Positions 45,036-57,227 of a stretch of 64,000 bases of DNA are shown piece after piece (the first letter of the stretch is position 1; each line of letters starts with the position of its first letter). This stretch comes from Lampris incognitus. Its lineage: Eukaryota > Chordata > Actinopteri > Lampriformes > Lampridae. The notes beneath the pieces are model-generated. The model did not search any database and was not told where the DNA came from. It saw only the letters and a list, made by a program, of their open reading frames with translations. The stretch lies in the NCBI RefSeq assembly GCF_029633865.1, contig NC_079212.1:83809172-83873171 (forward strand), read 5' to 3'. Position numbers and translations under genes: made by a program.

Positions 45036-47757
45036 ACCAAGAAGAAGAGAAAAAAAAACATTTGCCACGTGTCTGTAGGTTTCATTTTTCAACCCAACGT
45101 TAACTGATTTCACCACAGTTCTCCTGTGTGTGGTTGAAGGCTTGCTGAGTTGGCTGGTGTAGTGCTGAGTTGGAATGGTAATCTGTCCTTCCATGGGGCA
45201 TGGTGAAATACCACTGTCACAGATATAGAAGACAGGTAAAAAGATCCCCTGGCTTTGTACTCACAAGTCTCACCAGTAAGAGAATAATTACTCTTAAAAT
45301 ATCAACCACATTTATAAAGCATCGGCCACGGACAGCAAAACCTTCACAGCTCATCAGTGACCTCAAATCACAAGGTGTCAAGTTAGAGATGCTCGACTGT
45401 TATTGTCAGTCAGGTACATAACACCTGGGGATCCAATGCTTAGGACACGGTCACATCAACAACCACAGAAATGTAAAGAATAAAAAGTAACAACAGGTAA
45501 AGTCACTTTCCCCTCTCACTCTCTCTCTCTGTCTCCATTAACACTCACATTACAAGCACTGGGGTGAAGCTGTAACCCTCAATCATATTACAATCATTTA
45601 CATTTCCGGGTACTTCTGCCTAATTCGGTACTGTCACTTTAAGAGACCGTGATCTACGTCAGGTTTCTGGGCGGTACTCTTCTGCATTACTTCTATGCGA
45701 GCTGGCAGGTCGCCAGTCGTTTCCATGATTGCAAGCCTGAACATTTTTATTTCTTATATTAGGTAAGCATGTGTAAACCTATCAGTACCATGTGTAACAT
45801 ATGTTGTGTTGAATATCTTAAGTACCCTGCAAAGTAAAAGTTTAAATGTCGTGGTTCATAAATATATTTGCAATGTTGATGTGACTAGCCTATGGTTGCT
45901 AGCCTTCGCCACACTATGTGTAGCTAGCTAGCGTTAGCCACAGCATGTGAATGTAAGTCTTTGCTATGCTGTGGTTTTAGTATCTTCTAGAGGTTGATGT
46001 ATTTCGGAAATGTTTACAAATGTTCACATTAGGTTTGTTTCGTTTTGTTCAGTGAGTAGAAAATATTGTTGGTGGTAATTTTCTTAATGTTAATTTCAGT
46101 CGTAGTGTGTATTTTGCAATAGCAGTTAAACTGGTGCTCTTCTGCATTACATTCTGTGCAGCTGGCAGGTTACCAGTCGTTACCCTGATTGCGAGCCAGG
46201 ACATTTTTATTTCTTATATTAGCAAACTGGTGTTTGGACACGGCCCACAACCTAGCCATTAAGGTTGTGTTTTCCCGCCATTCTACGTTGGGACCGGATG
46301 TGGCCAGCAGATTCATCCGTCCTAAATCGTCCATCATTGACTGCGTAGCGCCTCCTGTTGGCGAACTGGATAAACTGTGAGCCAGGAAACACTTCACGGG
46401 TTTATTCAATTAAGACTGTTCCAGTAGCCAGCCACTTCCTGGATTTATTCATGTAAAACTTCCAGTTAAGGGCCCCAACGAGATATCCTTTTGTTTATTG
46501 TCTTGTTTATTTGGGTGTTGTGCACAACAGGGGTATTGCAGCGCTGCAACTTATCAGTGTATAATTCATACTGGTATTTTGCATTTTTTTTGTGTATTTG
46601 CGAACCATCATATGAATATTGGTACATACTGGTATTCCCTATCTACATCTATCTAAAGTATAATTCCATGCAACTCTACTTACCTTGTGCCCCGTCCAGA
46701 TTATTCACACACAGTCAACTCATACTATACCTGACCTTGAGGTAAAATTCTATCCTTATTAAAGAAGGGTTACAGAACCACCAGCTGTTATCTGTCAGCT
46801 GGTATTTTTATGCTACATAGAATAGGCTGCACTTTAAATGATTAAGCCACGATGCAAATCACGTGTAGAAAATCTATTTTCTCAAGGGGTGTTTTACCCA
46901 ATATTCTTGGGAAAAAAATCTTTGAAAAATGAACATATCCTTAGGAAAATAAACTAGAAAACAAATAACACATGACAATGGATTAATCAAAATCAAGAAT
47001 AAATCATGTCTCAAGATAAATAAATAAAAATGTTCTCGTAGTTGACAGGAAAGAATTAAAGAAACTATATTCTTGGTTATTCAAATGTTTTGTAGAGTTT
47101 GCAGGGCTTCAGACCTCCTTTAGGGACTGTGATCGACCTGAAGACACACATCGGGCCCAGTCGGTCATTATTTCTACTCATTTTCTTGCTTTCCCCTATT
47201 TAACCAAAACCACTATGTTCAGGGCGGTCAGCTAAGTAACAAGCCCCCGAGCTGCCAACTCACTCCGTTTCTTGCAAACACAATCACAACAGATCAGAAT
47301 TGCTTGAATTTGCCAGGTACAGTAGGTGCACAGTGAATCTGATATGATTGATGAGTGCGTGCACATTACAAGAGAGTTATACGAGACCACATCACGAGGT
47401 TCAGGACAAAATGTGACAAGTCTCCATCGTGTATCGTGCAAACAAACATAAAGACTTATAGTTTCTAGAGCCTGAAGTTATGACAAGGCCGTGATGGGAA
47501 GTGGCATGGTGGATGATACCAACCCCTCACTCCAAAACAATCAATATGTGATTAATAATTCACATTATTTAAACAGATTTTTCAGACTTAGAGAGCTGGT
47601 GCATTATCAGTAGATCCGCATCGCATATGCTGACACTCGTGTCTACTTTGGACCTTAAAGTGAAATGTGATCTAGGATCAACAGTCACCTTAGAGTTTAT
47701 CTACCCGAAGTGTATTATTCCTGTTCACTATAATTACATCAGAAAAAGCATGTACAG
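45036..47757. other. Gene-free stretch
   Basis: No coding region with recognisable features. It includes the 85-bp direct repeat described separately and AT-rich sequence. Confidence 0.45.
45677..46221. repeat. 85-bp direct repeat, copies about 460 bp apart
   Basis: CTCTTCTGCATTAC, GCTGGCAGGT, CCAGTCGTT and ACATTTTTATTTCTTATATT occur in order at about 45677-45763 and again at about 46137-46221, with roughly 10 differences. The first copy ends ATTAGGTAAGC, a good splice-donor sequence; the second ends ATTAGCAAAC. Confidence 0.75.
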
Positions 47758-48480
47758 TTTATTCAAATTCAATTCAAATCTTACTTTATTCAGACACATA
47801 GGTAGGTCCATATTTAAAAAAACAACAACAAAAAACAAAATAAAAACACAACACAGGACAACAACACAAAAATATAGCTAATAGCAGCTCTCAAGCCCAC
47901 AGTGATTAAAAGCTGTACAGGCATTTGTTCCAGTGTTTCCAGAAACAAGAGCCGTACCTTGTGTCACCTTGTGTAGGCTCAGGTAACAGCATTATCATTA
48001 CGTTCTTGGAATCAATTAATCGGCACATAAATTCCTCAACAAAGCATGAAAAGTGGGAACATTACTAGTCTCAAACACATGACCTGCACTTGTCCATCTT
48101 GGAAGCTTGAGCAAGACTCTGAAGGCATCATTATGTGCTGCCTGCAGCTTTTTCGTTGTTGCTTTGCTATAATTGCACCACAAGTGGGCAGTATAGAGTG
48201 CGGTACAGTAGGCCCTCAAAAGAGCAGTTTTAACATCATCTGTACACATATGACACGTGCGTGCCAGCATATTGGCTTGTGCATACAGTCTGCAACACTG
48301 GCGCTGCACATCATCGTCATCACATGAATCATTCCTGATGATGTGAGCCAGATATCTTACTGTGTTCACCATGGTTACTGCTTGTTCTGCCAAGAACAAT
48401 GAAGGAACAGTTTAGTTGTCCAGGACAGACTCTTTTCAGAAGGAGAAACTAATCTTGAACCTGTTGGCTTTCCTTTTGTC
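47758..48480 (-). mobile_element. 5'-truncated LINE (reverse-transcriptase C-terminus plus 3' UTR)
   Basis: The minus-strand frame 48016-48399 reads VRYLAHIIRNDSCDDDDVQR, LYAQANMLARTCHMC and LLRAYCTALYTAHLW, then LLKLPRW. This is the C-terminal region of a jockey-like fish reverse transcriptase. Downstream is a 3' UTR ending in GTCTGAATAAAGTAAGATTT with an A-rich tract. The 5' portion is missing. Confidence 0.7.
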
Positions 48481-48685
48481 TAGTTTCGCTTCACTTCTGC
48501 TCGATGTAAGAGGAGGTGGCGCAGATCTTACTAATGCTCCTCCTTGACCTGGAGTAACAGAGGTGTTAGAAGAAGGGCATCTGACAGTGTTGTCCTCGAG
48601 ACTGGCAGATGCAGAGAAATATATCCCAAAAAAGGTGGTAAACTGCCAAATCTGGCAACACTGCAAAGACAGCAGCTGAATGCAT

Positions 48686-49262
48686 AAATGAAAAAAATAC
48701 ATAGATGCATTACTACATGAAAAAATACACATTCATTATTACATGAAAATATACATAGATTCAATACTACATGAAAATACATATTCATTATTCCGTGAAA
48801 AAAATACATAGATTCATCATTACATGAAAAAAATACATAGATTCATTATTACATGAAACTACATAGATTCATTATTACATGAAAATACATAGATTCATTA
48901 CTACATGAAAAAAATATAGATTCATTATTACATGAAAATACATAGATTCATTACATGAAACTACATAGATTCATTATTACATGAAAATATATAGATTCAT
49001 TACTACATCAAAATACATAGATTCATTACTACATGAAAATACATAGATTCATTACATGAAAAAAATACATATTCATTACATGAAACTACATAGATTCATT
49101 ATTACATGAAAATACATAGATTCATTACTACATGAAAATACACAGATTCATTACTACATGAAAATACAGATTCGTCATTACATGAAAATACATAGATTCA
49201 TTATTACATGAAAATACATAGATTCGTTACTACATGAACAAATACGGATTCACTATTACATG
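48686..49262. repeat. 26-bp AT-rich minisatellite
   Basis: About 22 degenerate copies of ATTCATTATTACATGAAA followed by ATACATAG. Several units have lost 6-10 nt. Confidence 0.93.
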
Positions 49263-49439
49263 TAAAAGGCTGCTTGTTCACCTCCCCTGCTTATAGCAGA
49301 ACTCACATGTACTTAGTGGCTAACTCCACCCTGAGCACTGGTTAACAATAAAATGCCGTTTCTATTCTTCAAACATGACTAATATAGAATACTCTTTAGT
49401 AGTCATTTTGTACATACATACAAATGAAATGTACTCTGC

Positions 49440-49560
49440 ATTTAAGCCATGCTAGCCATGTAGCACCTGGGTACGAACACCAGTTATTTCTTGCTGTTGC
49501 CTTGCTCAGGGACACAGGCAGGAGTATCAACCCTAACAGATCATCAGCAACCACATCAAA
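49440..49560. mobile_element. Non-LTR 3' module fragment
   Basis: TTGCCTTGCTCAGGGACACA and GGCAGGAGTATCAACCCTAA match the fragments at 36560-36670 and 55360-55420. Confidence 0.55.
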
Positions 49561-49857
49561 AAGAATGTATAAACATTTATTGAGAAGGTATCACATATCA
49601 TATCTCATGGTGCTAAGCTTTAGGCTAAACAATGCCATATATTTTTACTAAACATGTTGACATGAGTAGTAAACCATTTCTTTGTTTGCTGAATTGAAAT
49701 CTAGCTTTTTAAAATGATCAGAGTGTCAAACCAGACTGGACAAAGTGGGTGAGGACACATCATTTGTCCCATCATCAGTCTCAAATCACTTGCAGGTGTT
49801 GGCTTTCCCTGCCGGTGCTGCAGCCTGAACTCAGCTGCTGCTGATCATCTGCAAGCG

Positions 49858-50556
49858 AGTATAAACGCAGTAGTTGTGGGGTATAAAAGCAGTAGCTATG
49901 GACTATAAACGCAGTAGCTGTGGAGTATAAAAGCAGTAGTTGTGGAGTATAAAAGTAGTAGCTGTGGAGTATAAAAGCAGTAGCTGTGAAGTATAAAGGC
50001 AGTAGTTGTGGGTATAAAAACAGTAGTTTTGGAGTATAAAAGCAGTAGTTGTGGGTATAAAAGCAGTAGCTGTTGAGTATAAAAGCAGTAGCTGTGGAGT
50101 ATAAAAGCAGTAGTTGTGGGGTATAAAGCAGTAGCTGTGGAGTATAAAAGCAGTAGCTGTCGAGTATAAAAGCAGTAGCTGTCGAGTATAAAAGCAGTAG
50201 CTGTGGAGTATAAAAGCAGTAGCTGTGGAGTATAAAAGCAGTAGTTGTGGAGTATAAAGCAGTAGCTGTGGGATATGAAAGCAGTAGCTGTGGGGTATAA
50301 AGCAGTAGCTGTGGGATATGAAAGCAGTAGCTGTGGGGTATAAAGGCAGTAGTTGTGGGTATAAAAACAGTAGTTTTGGAGTATAAAAGCAGTAGCTGTG
50401 GGTATAAAAGCTGTAGCTGTGGAATATAAAAGCAGTAGTTGTGGAGTATAAAAGCAATAGTTGTGGAATATAAAAGCAGTTGTTGTGGAGTATAAAAGCA
50501 GTTGTTGTGGACTATAAAAGCAGTAGCTGTGGAGTATAAAAGCAGTAGCTGTAGAG
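49858..50556. repeat. 22-bp minisatellite, left part
   Basis: About 32 copies of GTATAAAAGCAGTAGCTGTG plus GA, with small indels. The array is interrupted at 50557 by a hAT transposon and resumes at 53090. Confidence 0.97.
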
Positions 50557-53089
50557 CAGGGGTGCCCACAATTTTTTGACTCGTGAGCTACTTTTAAAAT
50601 GACCAGGTAAAATGATCTACTCATATTAAAAATAATAATAAAAATACTCAATACATGTTTTACATATATATGAACATTTATATGCAGTGTGTGTATTTAT
50701 ATACATGTTGTGTTACATATACAGTATTGCAATGGATTTGCATTTATATTGAACCTTACACAGGCAATAATCATACCAAGCATTTGCTACTACACTATGT
50801 TGAAATTGCATCACTGCAAGAACCTTTACAGCTGTGGTAAATAGATTTGTGATCTCTACCTCTCTACTCTGAGGATGACCTGCACTGGAGGGAGTCAGAC
50901 AGGGTTGCACAGTTCGGACAGTAGCTGCTGTTAGCCAACCTCAAGCAGGCCTCCAAATGATCATCTGTCATGGTGGAACGGTATTTGGACTTGACAATCT
51001 TCATGTGAGAAAAGGCTGACTCACACAAATAAGTAGAGCCGAATAATGCCGTCAAGGAGGTTGCGCATTTCCTCATGTTTGGGTACTTGTCCTCTGTAAG
51101 TAAGTTCCAAAACTCTCCATGCGCCCTGGACTTAAGCTGAATGTCAGCCTGTACTGTCAGCATCTCATCCTCCACTGCAGACAAGTTCAGGTGAAACAGT
51201 GTTGCCATTTTTGAGGCGAGGGAATCCACCTCTGTATCTTCCCCAAATGGGTAGCACATAAATGTAGCGATTGGCTCAAGCAAAGCAAAGTCTTGAAACC
51301 GTTTGTCAAAGTCTGACCAGACATTTTCAATCTGCTCTGTGTAGCGTGCACTGTCAAGTTGTGCACACGCCCTCCCTTGCTTCTCCAGCTCTGCTGCGAG
51401 GTTTCGCAAGTTTCCCAAATCACGGCGCTGCAACTTTGAGGACAGAAGTTGCATTTTCCGTTTGAAAGCGTTAACTGAGCTGATCATGTTTACCACGCTT
51501 TTGTCTTTTCCTTGCAGCTCTAAATTAAGCTCGTTCAACATGTTGGTTAAATCAGTTAAAAACGCCAAGTCTAGCAGCCACTGATTGTCATTAAGTTGCT
51601 TGTGTTCCGCATGTTTAGTGATAAGGAGAAACTCCTTAATCTCCGGACAGAGCTCTCGAAATCTCTGCAAGAATCTCCCTCTACTAAGCCATCTCACGTC
51701 AGTGTGTAGCAAGAGGTCAGAGTATTTACAGTCGGCCTCTTCCAAATGTGTACCAAACAACTGTCTTTGAACAGACCTCGCTCGAGTAGAACAGGCGATT
51801 TTGGTTGCCACATCCATGATCTCTTTCATGTTTAGCATTTTTGCGCATAATGCTTGTTGGTGTATTATGCAATGGTAATTAAGGAAGTCAGGGAAATCAT
51901 CGTCCTCCCTGCACTTGGCAATAAATCCATTCGAGCGGCCCACCATAGCAGGCGCACCGTCCGTGGCGATTGACACCAGTTTACACACTGGGAGCTGGAT
52001 TTTATCCATAACGTTTTTGAAGATCTGAAAAATGTCCTCTCCCCACGTGTGTTCCTTCATGGGTAGTATTGTTAACAACTCCTCTTTTGCGGTCATATCT
52101 TGAAACACCACCCAAATGAAAATGCACAATTGGGCCATATCACTTATGTCCGTAGACTCGTCCAATTGTAGTGAGAAACACTCGCAGTCCATGATGTCCC
52201 TCCAAAGCTGCTGTGTCAAATCATCGCCCATCACTTCACAGCGCCTTGTGATGGAATTGCTTGATAACTGGGGAGCTTTGATTGAAGATATTATTTCTGA
52301 TTTGTTTTTAAAGTCCCGAAACAACGAATCTGCTGCCTGAAGGAAGGCCTCTTTTATCATCTCTCCATCTTGGAAGGCTTTCTTATGCTTAATGATGGAG
52401 TGACTCACCCGTAAAGATGCTTCGGTGGCTGCCTTTGCCTTTGAATGCGGCTGCGTGAAAAGTGACTGCTGGGCAATTAACTGCGATTTTAGTTCCCTCA
52501 CCTTTCCCTTTCTCAGCTCGCTTTTCGGAGGGAAGTCATTGTCACAGTTTTTATGAACAGTTCGAAAGTGCCTCTCCACATTTCCTTTCTTTGGGATAGC
52601 AATGCTAGACTGACAGAGGAGACAAACGCATTTGGAATAAGACATGGTGAAAAAAAAGTCCTCCTCCCATTCCACATGGAAATGGTACGTTTTTTGTTTC
52701 TTGCTAGGTCCGGCTCCCCCACGCATTTTTGTTTTGTTTAACTTTTTAGTAGAATTTTTTTTTAGAGAGTTGAACTAGCTAGCTCGATACAGTTCTGCAT
52801 TAGCTCACGTTGTGGGCATGTGAACTTCAAGGTACGTTAGAGAAGGGCTCTGGTTGTTATGGTAACCTAATGTAACAAAGTTTTAGGTTCCGCTCTAGAA
52901 TCTTTGGTTTTAGGCAACAGCAGACTGGCCGTCCTTTACGTCAATCAAAAGGCAAATGCCAAATGGAGGACAGATGATAGGCTAATGTCTTGGGAAAAAA
53001 AAGAAGTTTTTTTGGAATGTCATGGAGATCTACCAGCACTGCCTTCACGATCTACTGGTCGATCGCGATCGACGTAGTGGGCACCCCTG
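50557..53089 (-). mobile_element. Complete hAT transposon inside a minisatellite
   Basis: A 2533-bp element with perfect 13-bp inverted ends CAGGGGTGCCCAC / GTGGGCACCCCTG and a perfect 8-bp target-site duplication CTGTAGAG (50549-50556 and 53090-53097). The duplication is itself part of the host minisatellite. The right subterminal region has the palindrome GGTCGATCGCGATCGAC. It carries one long uninterrupted transposase gene on the minus strand. Confidence 0.97.
50864..52726 (-). CDS. hAT-family transposase, intact 620-aa open frame
   Basis: Cut-and-paste transposase of the hAT superfamily, of the kind from which vertebrate ZBED/SCAND3/GTF2IRD2-like genes arose. A single open frame without stops or frameshifts starts at ATG 52724-52726, which is followed by a short basic stretch (SKKQK). 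N-terminal BED-type zinc finger at residues about 34-61 (CLLC, then HFRTVH). Catalytic core with FSLQLDESTD and IATDGAPAMVGRSNG (candidate acidic residues), an IHQQALCAK motif, and an RWLSRGRFLQRF stretch. The C-terminal hAT dimerisation region reads LFGSTYLCESAFSHMKIVKS followed by YRSTMTDDHLEACLRLA. It lies wholly between the inverted ends, about 310 bp from the left end and 360 bp from the right. The complete ends, exact duplication and open frame suggest recent insertion. Activity is not shown. Confidence 0.93.
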   Translation of the reverse strand: MRGGAGPSKKQKTYHFHVEWEEDFFFTMSYSKCVCLLCQSSIAIPKKGNVERHFRTVHKNCDNDFPPKSELRKGKVRELKSQLIAQQSLFTQPHSKAKAATEASLRVSHSIIKHKKAFQDGEMIKEAFLQAADSLFRDFKNKSEIISSIKAPQLSSNSITRRCEVMGDDLTQQLWRDIMDCECFSLQLDESTDISDMAQLCIFIWVVFQDMTAKEELLTILPMKEHTWGEDIFQIFKNVMDKIQLPVCKLVSIATDGAPAMVGRSNGFIAKCREDDDFPDFLNYHCIIHQQALCAKMLNMKEIMDVATKIACSTRARSVQRQLFGTHLEEADCKYSDLLLHTDVRWLSRGRFLQRFRELCPEIKEFLLITKHAEHKQLNDNQWLLDLAFLTDLTNMLNELNLELQGKDKSVVNMISSVNAFKRKMQLLSSKLQRRDLGNLRNLAAELEKQGRACAQLDSARYTEQIENVWSDFDKRFQDFALLEPIATFMCYPFGEDTEVDSLASKMATLFHLNLSAVEDEMLTVQADIQLKSRAHGEFWNLLTEDKYPNMRKCATSLTALFGSTYLCESAFSHMKIVKSKYRSTMTDDHLEACLRLANSSYCPNCATLSDSLQCRSSSE

Positions 53090-53487
53090 CTGTAGAGTAT
53101 AAAAGCAGTAGTTGTGGGGTATAAAGCAGTAGCTGTGGGATATGAAAGCAGTAGCTGTGGGGTATAAAGCAGTAGTTGTGGGGTATAAAGCAGTAGCTGT
53201 GGGATATGAAAGCAGTAGCTGTGGGGTATAACAGCAGTAGCTGTGGGGTATAAAGCAGTAGCTGTGGGGTATAACAGCAGTAGCTGTGGGATATAACAGC
53301 AGTAGCTGTGGGGTATAAAGCAGTAGCTGTGGGGTATAAAGCAGTAGCTGTGAGATATGAAAGCAGTAGCTGTGGGGTATAAAGCAGTAGCTCTGGGGTA
53401 TAACAGCAGTAACTCTGGGGTATAAAGCAGTAGCTGTGGGGTATAACAGCAGTAGCTCTGGGGTATAAAGCAGTAGCTGTGGGGTTG
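53090..53487. repeat. 22-bp minisatellite, right part
   Basis: Continuation of the array at 49858-50556, with units such as GTATAAAGCAGTAGCTGTGG and GTATAACAGCAGTAGC. Units here are shorter (20-21 bp) than in the left part. Confidence 0.95.
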
Positions 53488-53629
53488 TTCGCTGGCTGTA
53501 GGGCATCAGGGTGTATATGTGTGCACGACACGTTCATTCATTTGTTAGTTCAAGCTCAATTGTCATCAGTTGAGTTTTTGTCAGTTACTAACGGTTTGTT
53601 TTTTTGTTTGCTTTGTTCATTCTTACATG

Positions 53630-54115
53630 TTACATGTAGCTCCACACTGTAAATAATTTGTATTATATGGAAACAGTTTGAGTTTACATGTAGCTCCACG
53701 CTGTAAATAATTTGTATTATATGGAAACAGTTTGAGTTTACATGTAGCCCCACGCTGTAAATAATTTGTATTATATGGAAGCAGTTTGAGTTTACATGTA
53801 GCCCCACGCTGTAAATAATTTGTATTATATGGAAACAGTTTGAGTTGACATGTAGCTCCACGCTGTAAATAATTTGTATTATATGGAAACAGTTTGAGTT
53901 TGCATGTAGCTCCACGCTGTAAATAATTTGTATTATATGGAAACAGTTTGAGTTTACATGTAGCTCCACGCTGTAAATAATTTGTATTATATGGAAACAG
54001 TTTTTAGTTTACATGTAGCCCCACGCTGTAAATAATTTGTATTATATGGAAACAGTTTGAGTTTACATGTAGCGCCATGCTGTAAATAATTTGTATTATA
54101 TAGAAGCATTTTGAA
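53630..54115. repeat. 54-bp minisatellite
   Basis: Nine copies of a 54-bp unit with TACATGTAGCTCCACGCTGT and AAATAATTTGTATTATATGG. An exact multiple of three leaves it open on the minus strand. I treat that frame as fortuitous. Confidence 0.95.
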
Positions 54116-54629
54116 TTCGCCTCCTACATTTTAGCCACTCAGGCCAGGTTTCCCCACACAGACTTCACATTACGCTCCAAACAGCTTTCTTCACCTGGTT
54201 CTAGACGAGACAGATAACCACATCCTTCCATAGATGTACTTCAATAGTACTTCAGGAGGCTGGGGTACCCATGTTGTCAGGTACTCCATAGATGTACTGC
54301 ATTAGTACTCCAGGAGACTGGGGTACTCATGTTGTCAGGTACTTCAGTTTCCACTCAGGCAGGTCTGAGACCTGGAATAACAGGTGCATTTGCAGAACAG
54401 AAAACCAGCAGGACAGATGGATCCTGAGGACCGGACTGAGAACCACTGATGTATTCCACAACTCTTGGTCTTACATGGATAATCACAACAGTCCTGCCTC
54501 ATCAGCAGCCACCAACATCATATATCATTTCTGGTCATAGACCTCTGACTGCTCGGTGCTTGTTGCTTCAGCAGTACTGGGAGGGAGCAGACAGAACTTG
54601 TGCAGGAGTAAGTCACAACACAGACTGAC

Positions 54630-54732
<103 letters not shown>

Positions 54733-54802
54733 CATGAACACAGAAATTTTCACAATCAACCACTGTTGTCCATTCAAAGAGGGAGGTTGCTATCAGGTAT
54801 GT

Positions 54803-54985
54803 CAAATCAAAATCAAATCAAATCAATTTTATTTGTATAGCCCAATATCACAAATTACAAATTTGCCTCAGTGGGCTTAACAGCAACACAACATCCTGTC
54901 CTTAGACCCTCTCATCGGATAAGGAACAACTCCCTAAAAAACCCTTTAACATGGAGAAACAATAGGAAGAAACCTCATGTTGCAG
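54803..54985 (-). mobile_element. LINE 3' UTR fragment
   Basis: The minus strand repeats the 3' UTR at about 1490-1685: AACACAACATCCTGTCCTTA, CTCATCGGATAAGGAACAAC and a terminal TTATTTGTATAGCCCAATAT on the plus strand. It shows the same LINE family left at least three tails in the window. Confidence 0.8.
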
Positions 54986-55359
54986 TGGTCACATGATGCA
55001 CTGCAGTGCAGAGGAGAGGCTGACATCACTGCAGCAAAACCCCACATGGCAGCAGCCTAATGGGCAGGAAGGAGAGGGAGGGCGGAGGAGCAGGGAATGA
55101 AGGATGGAGAAAGCTGTTTCTGAAAGAAGCATGAGCGTTAAATCAACTCTCAGTGGTAAACAGTAGTACATGAAGTTCATGGATGACAACTGCCTCTTCC
55201 CAAAAGCTCTGTGTTGCATTACGTAGTGTAAAGCAGGAAGCCCCTTGCTCTGTCATTGTGTTCTGACATGGAATGTGTTGTCAGCATGGAACCATCCTAT
55301 TGTCCAGGAGCAGAGGGCAGCTGCAGCACCCGGCACCAACTCCACCTCTTCTTTCCCCT

Positions 55360-55530
55360 GCCTTGCTCAGGGGCACAGGCAGGAGTATTAACCCTAACAT
55401 GCATGTCTTTTTGATGGTGGGAGGAAACCCATGCAGACACGGGGAGAACATGCAAACTCCACACAGAAAGGACCTGGGACAGCCTGGGGTTGGAACCCGG
55501 GAATGTCTTGCCACTGTGCCACCATATATA
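55360..55530 (-). mobile_element. Non-LTR 3' module fragment
   Basis: CTTGCTCAGGGGCACAGGCA, TTTTTGATGGTGGGAGGAAA, GGGGAGAACATGCAAACTCC and GCCACTGTGCCACC. It runs directly into the TATC microsatellite. Confidence 0.7.
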
Positions 55531-55556
55531 CCTATCTATATCTATCTATCTATCTA

Positions 55557-55651
<95 letters not shown>

Positions 55652-55730
55652 ATCTATCTATCTATGTCTATATCTATCTATATTTATCTATCTATAGCTA
55701 TCTATCTATATCTATCTATCTATCTATCTA

Positions 55731-55806
<76 letters not shown>
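55528..55806. repeat. (TATC)n-(TA)n-(GT)n compound microsatellite
   Basis: About 200 nt of mainly TATC units pass into TA and then GT dinucleotides. Confidence 0.97.
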
Positions 55807-55808
<2 letters not shown>

Positions 55809-55899
55809 AAACTGTGTTAAATGAAACCGTCAACGGAAGGGAAAGTGCTCAACAAACAAGGAGCAACATGATCCAGTGATTCAAGTAATTTATTTAAAT

Positions 55900-57095
55900 C
55901 AGGAACACTTGTCCTTTCACTTCATACACTGGTGTAGGTGAAATGATACGAAATGCTGTTTCCCCCAACTCACAACAACACAACACAAACACAACAACAC
56001 ACCCAAAAACTACGAGAACGCACACACCCAAACCAACACACACCCAAACCAGCACACACCAACACACATACCCAAACTAACGCACATACCCAAACCAACA
56101 CACATACCCCAACTAACGCACACACCCAAACTAACACACACATTCAAACTAACACACATATCCAAACTAACACACATACACAAACTAACACACATACCCA
56201 AACCAACACACACACCCAAACCAACACACACCAACACACACACCCAAACTAACACACATACCCAAACTAACACACATACCCAAAACTAACACACATACCC
56301 AAAACTAACACACACACCCAAAACTAACACACACACCCAAACTAACACGCATACCCAAACTAACACACACATCCAAGCTAACACACACACCCATCCAAGC
56401 TAACACACACACCCAAACTAACACACATATCCAAACTAACACACATCCAAAACTAACACACATATATTCAAACTAACACACACATCCTAACTAACACACA
56501 TATCCAAACTAACACACATACCCAAAACTTACACACATACCCAAAACTAACACACATACCCAAACTTAACACACATACCCAAACTTAACACACATACCCA
56601 AAACTAACACACATACCCAAAACTAACACACACACCAAACTAACACCCATACCCAAACTAACACCCATACCCAAAACTAACACACATACCCAAAACTAGC
56701 ACACATATCCAAACTAACACACATACCCAAAACTAACACACATATCTACACTAACACACATACCCAAACTAACACACATATCCAAACTAACACACATACC
56801 CAAACTAACACACATATCCAAACTAACACACATACCCAAACTAACACACACATCCAAACTAACACACATATCCAAACTAAACAAAAAAACACTGTCCAAG
56901 GGAACGAACGCCAGCCAGGACGACTGTGGGAACCAGCGGTCTACATGGGCTAGCAGTTAGCTTAGCCTGCCCCGCTGTCAGACCGCCCACGGCGTTTTCT
57001 CCTCGGGCGCAGCTCAAGGCAGGGGCCATGGTCCCCGGGCCGACCGGACGAAGCAGACCGAGCTGTCCAAGCCGACACAGACGGCACAAGCCTGT
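55900..57095 (-). mobile_element. Interspersed repeat, copy 2, expanded internally
   Basis: Same repeat as in the cdk2 intron 3 insert, here on the minus strand. The shared right part (56890-57095) has CTGTCCAAGGGAACGAACGC and GCTAGCAGTTAGCTTAGCCT. The shared left part (about 55900-55980) has TGAAATGATACGAAATGCTG. Between them the 18-bp doublet of copy 1 has become a long tandem array. Confidence 0.75.
56010..56880. repeat. 18-19 bp minisatellite inside an interspersed repeat
   Basis: About 48 degenerate copies of ACTAACACACATACCCAA. On the minus strand the unit reads TAGTTTGGGTATGTGTGT. The copy of the host repeat in cdk2 intron 3 has only two such units, at 16114-16149. Confidence 0.92.
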
Positions 57096-57227
57096 TTCAT
57101 GCTACATGCAAACATCAGCGGTCAATAGAGCTAAACGGCAAAGATTATAACACATCTATAACTGTCTCTCCATGCACATCACGTGAACAGCGTCCAGTGG
57201 GGATGGAGGAGGTGCCTACGCTGTGGA

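Noticed and set aside
49781-50651. Minus-strand frames of 184-262 codons rich in Tyr, Cys and Leu
   Set aside because: Translation of the 22-bp minisatellite in several phases.
53556-53969. 137-codon minus-strand frame with an 18-residue repeat
   Set aside because: The 54-bp unit is a multiple of three, so the array stays open by chance. No start context or domain.
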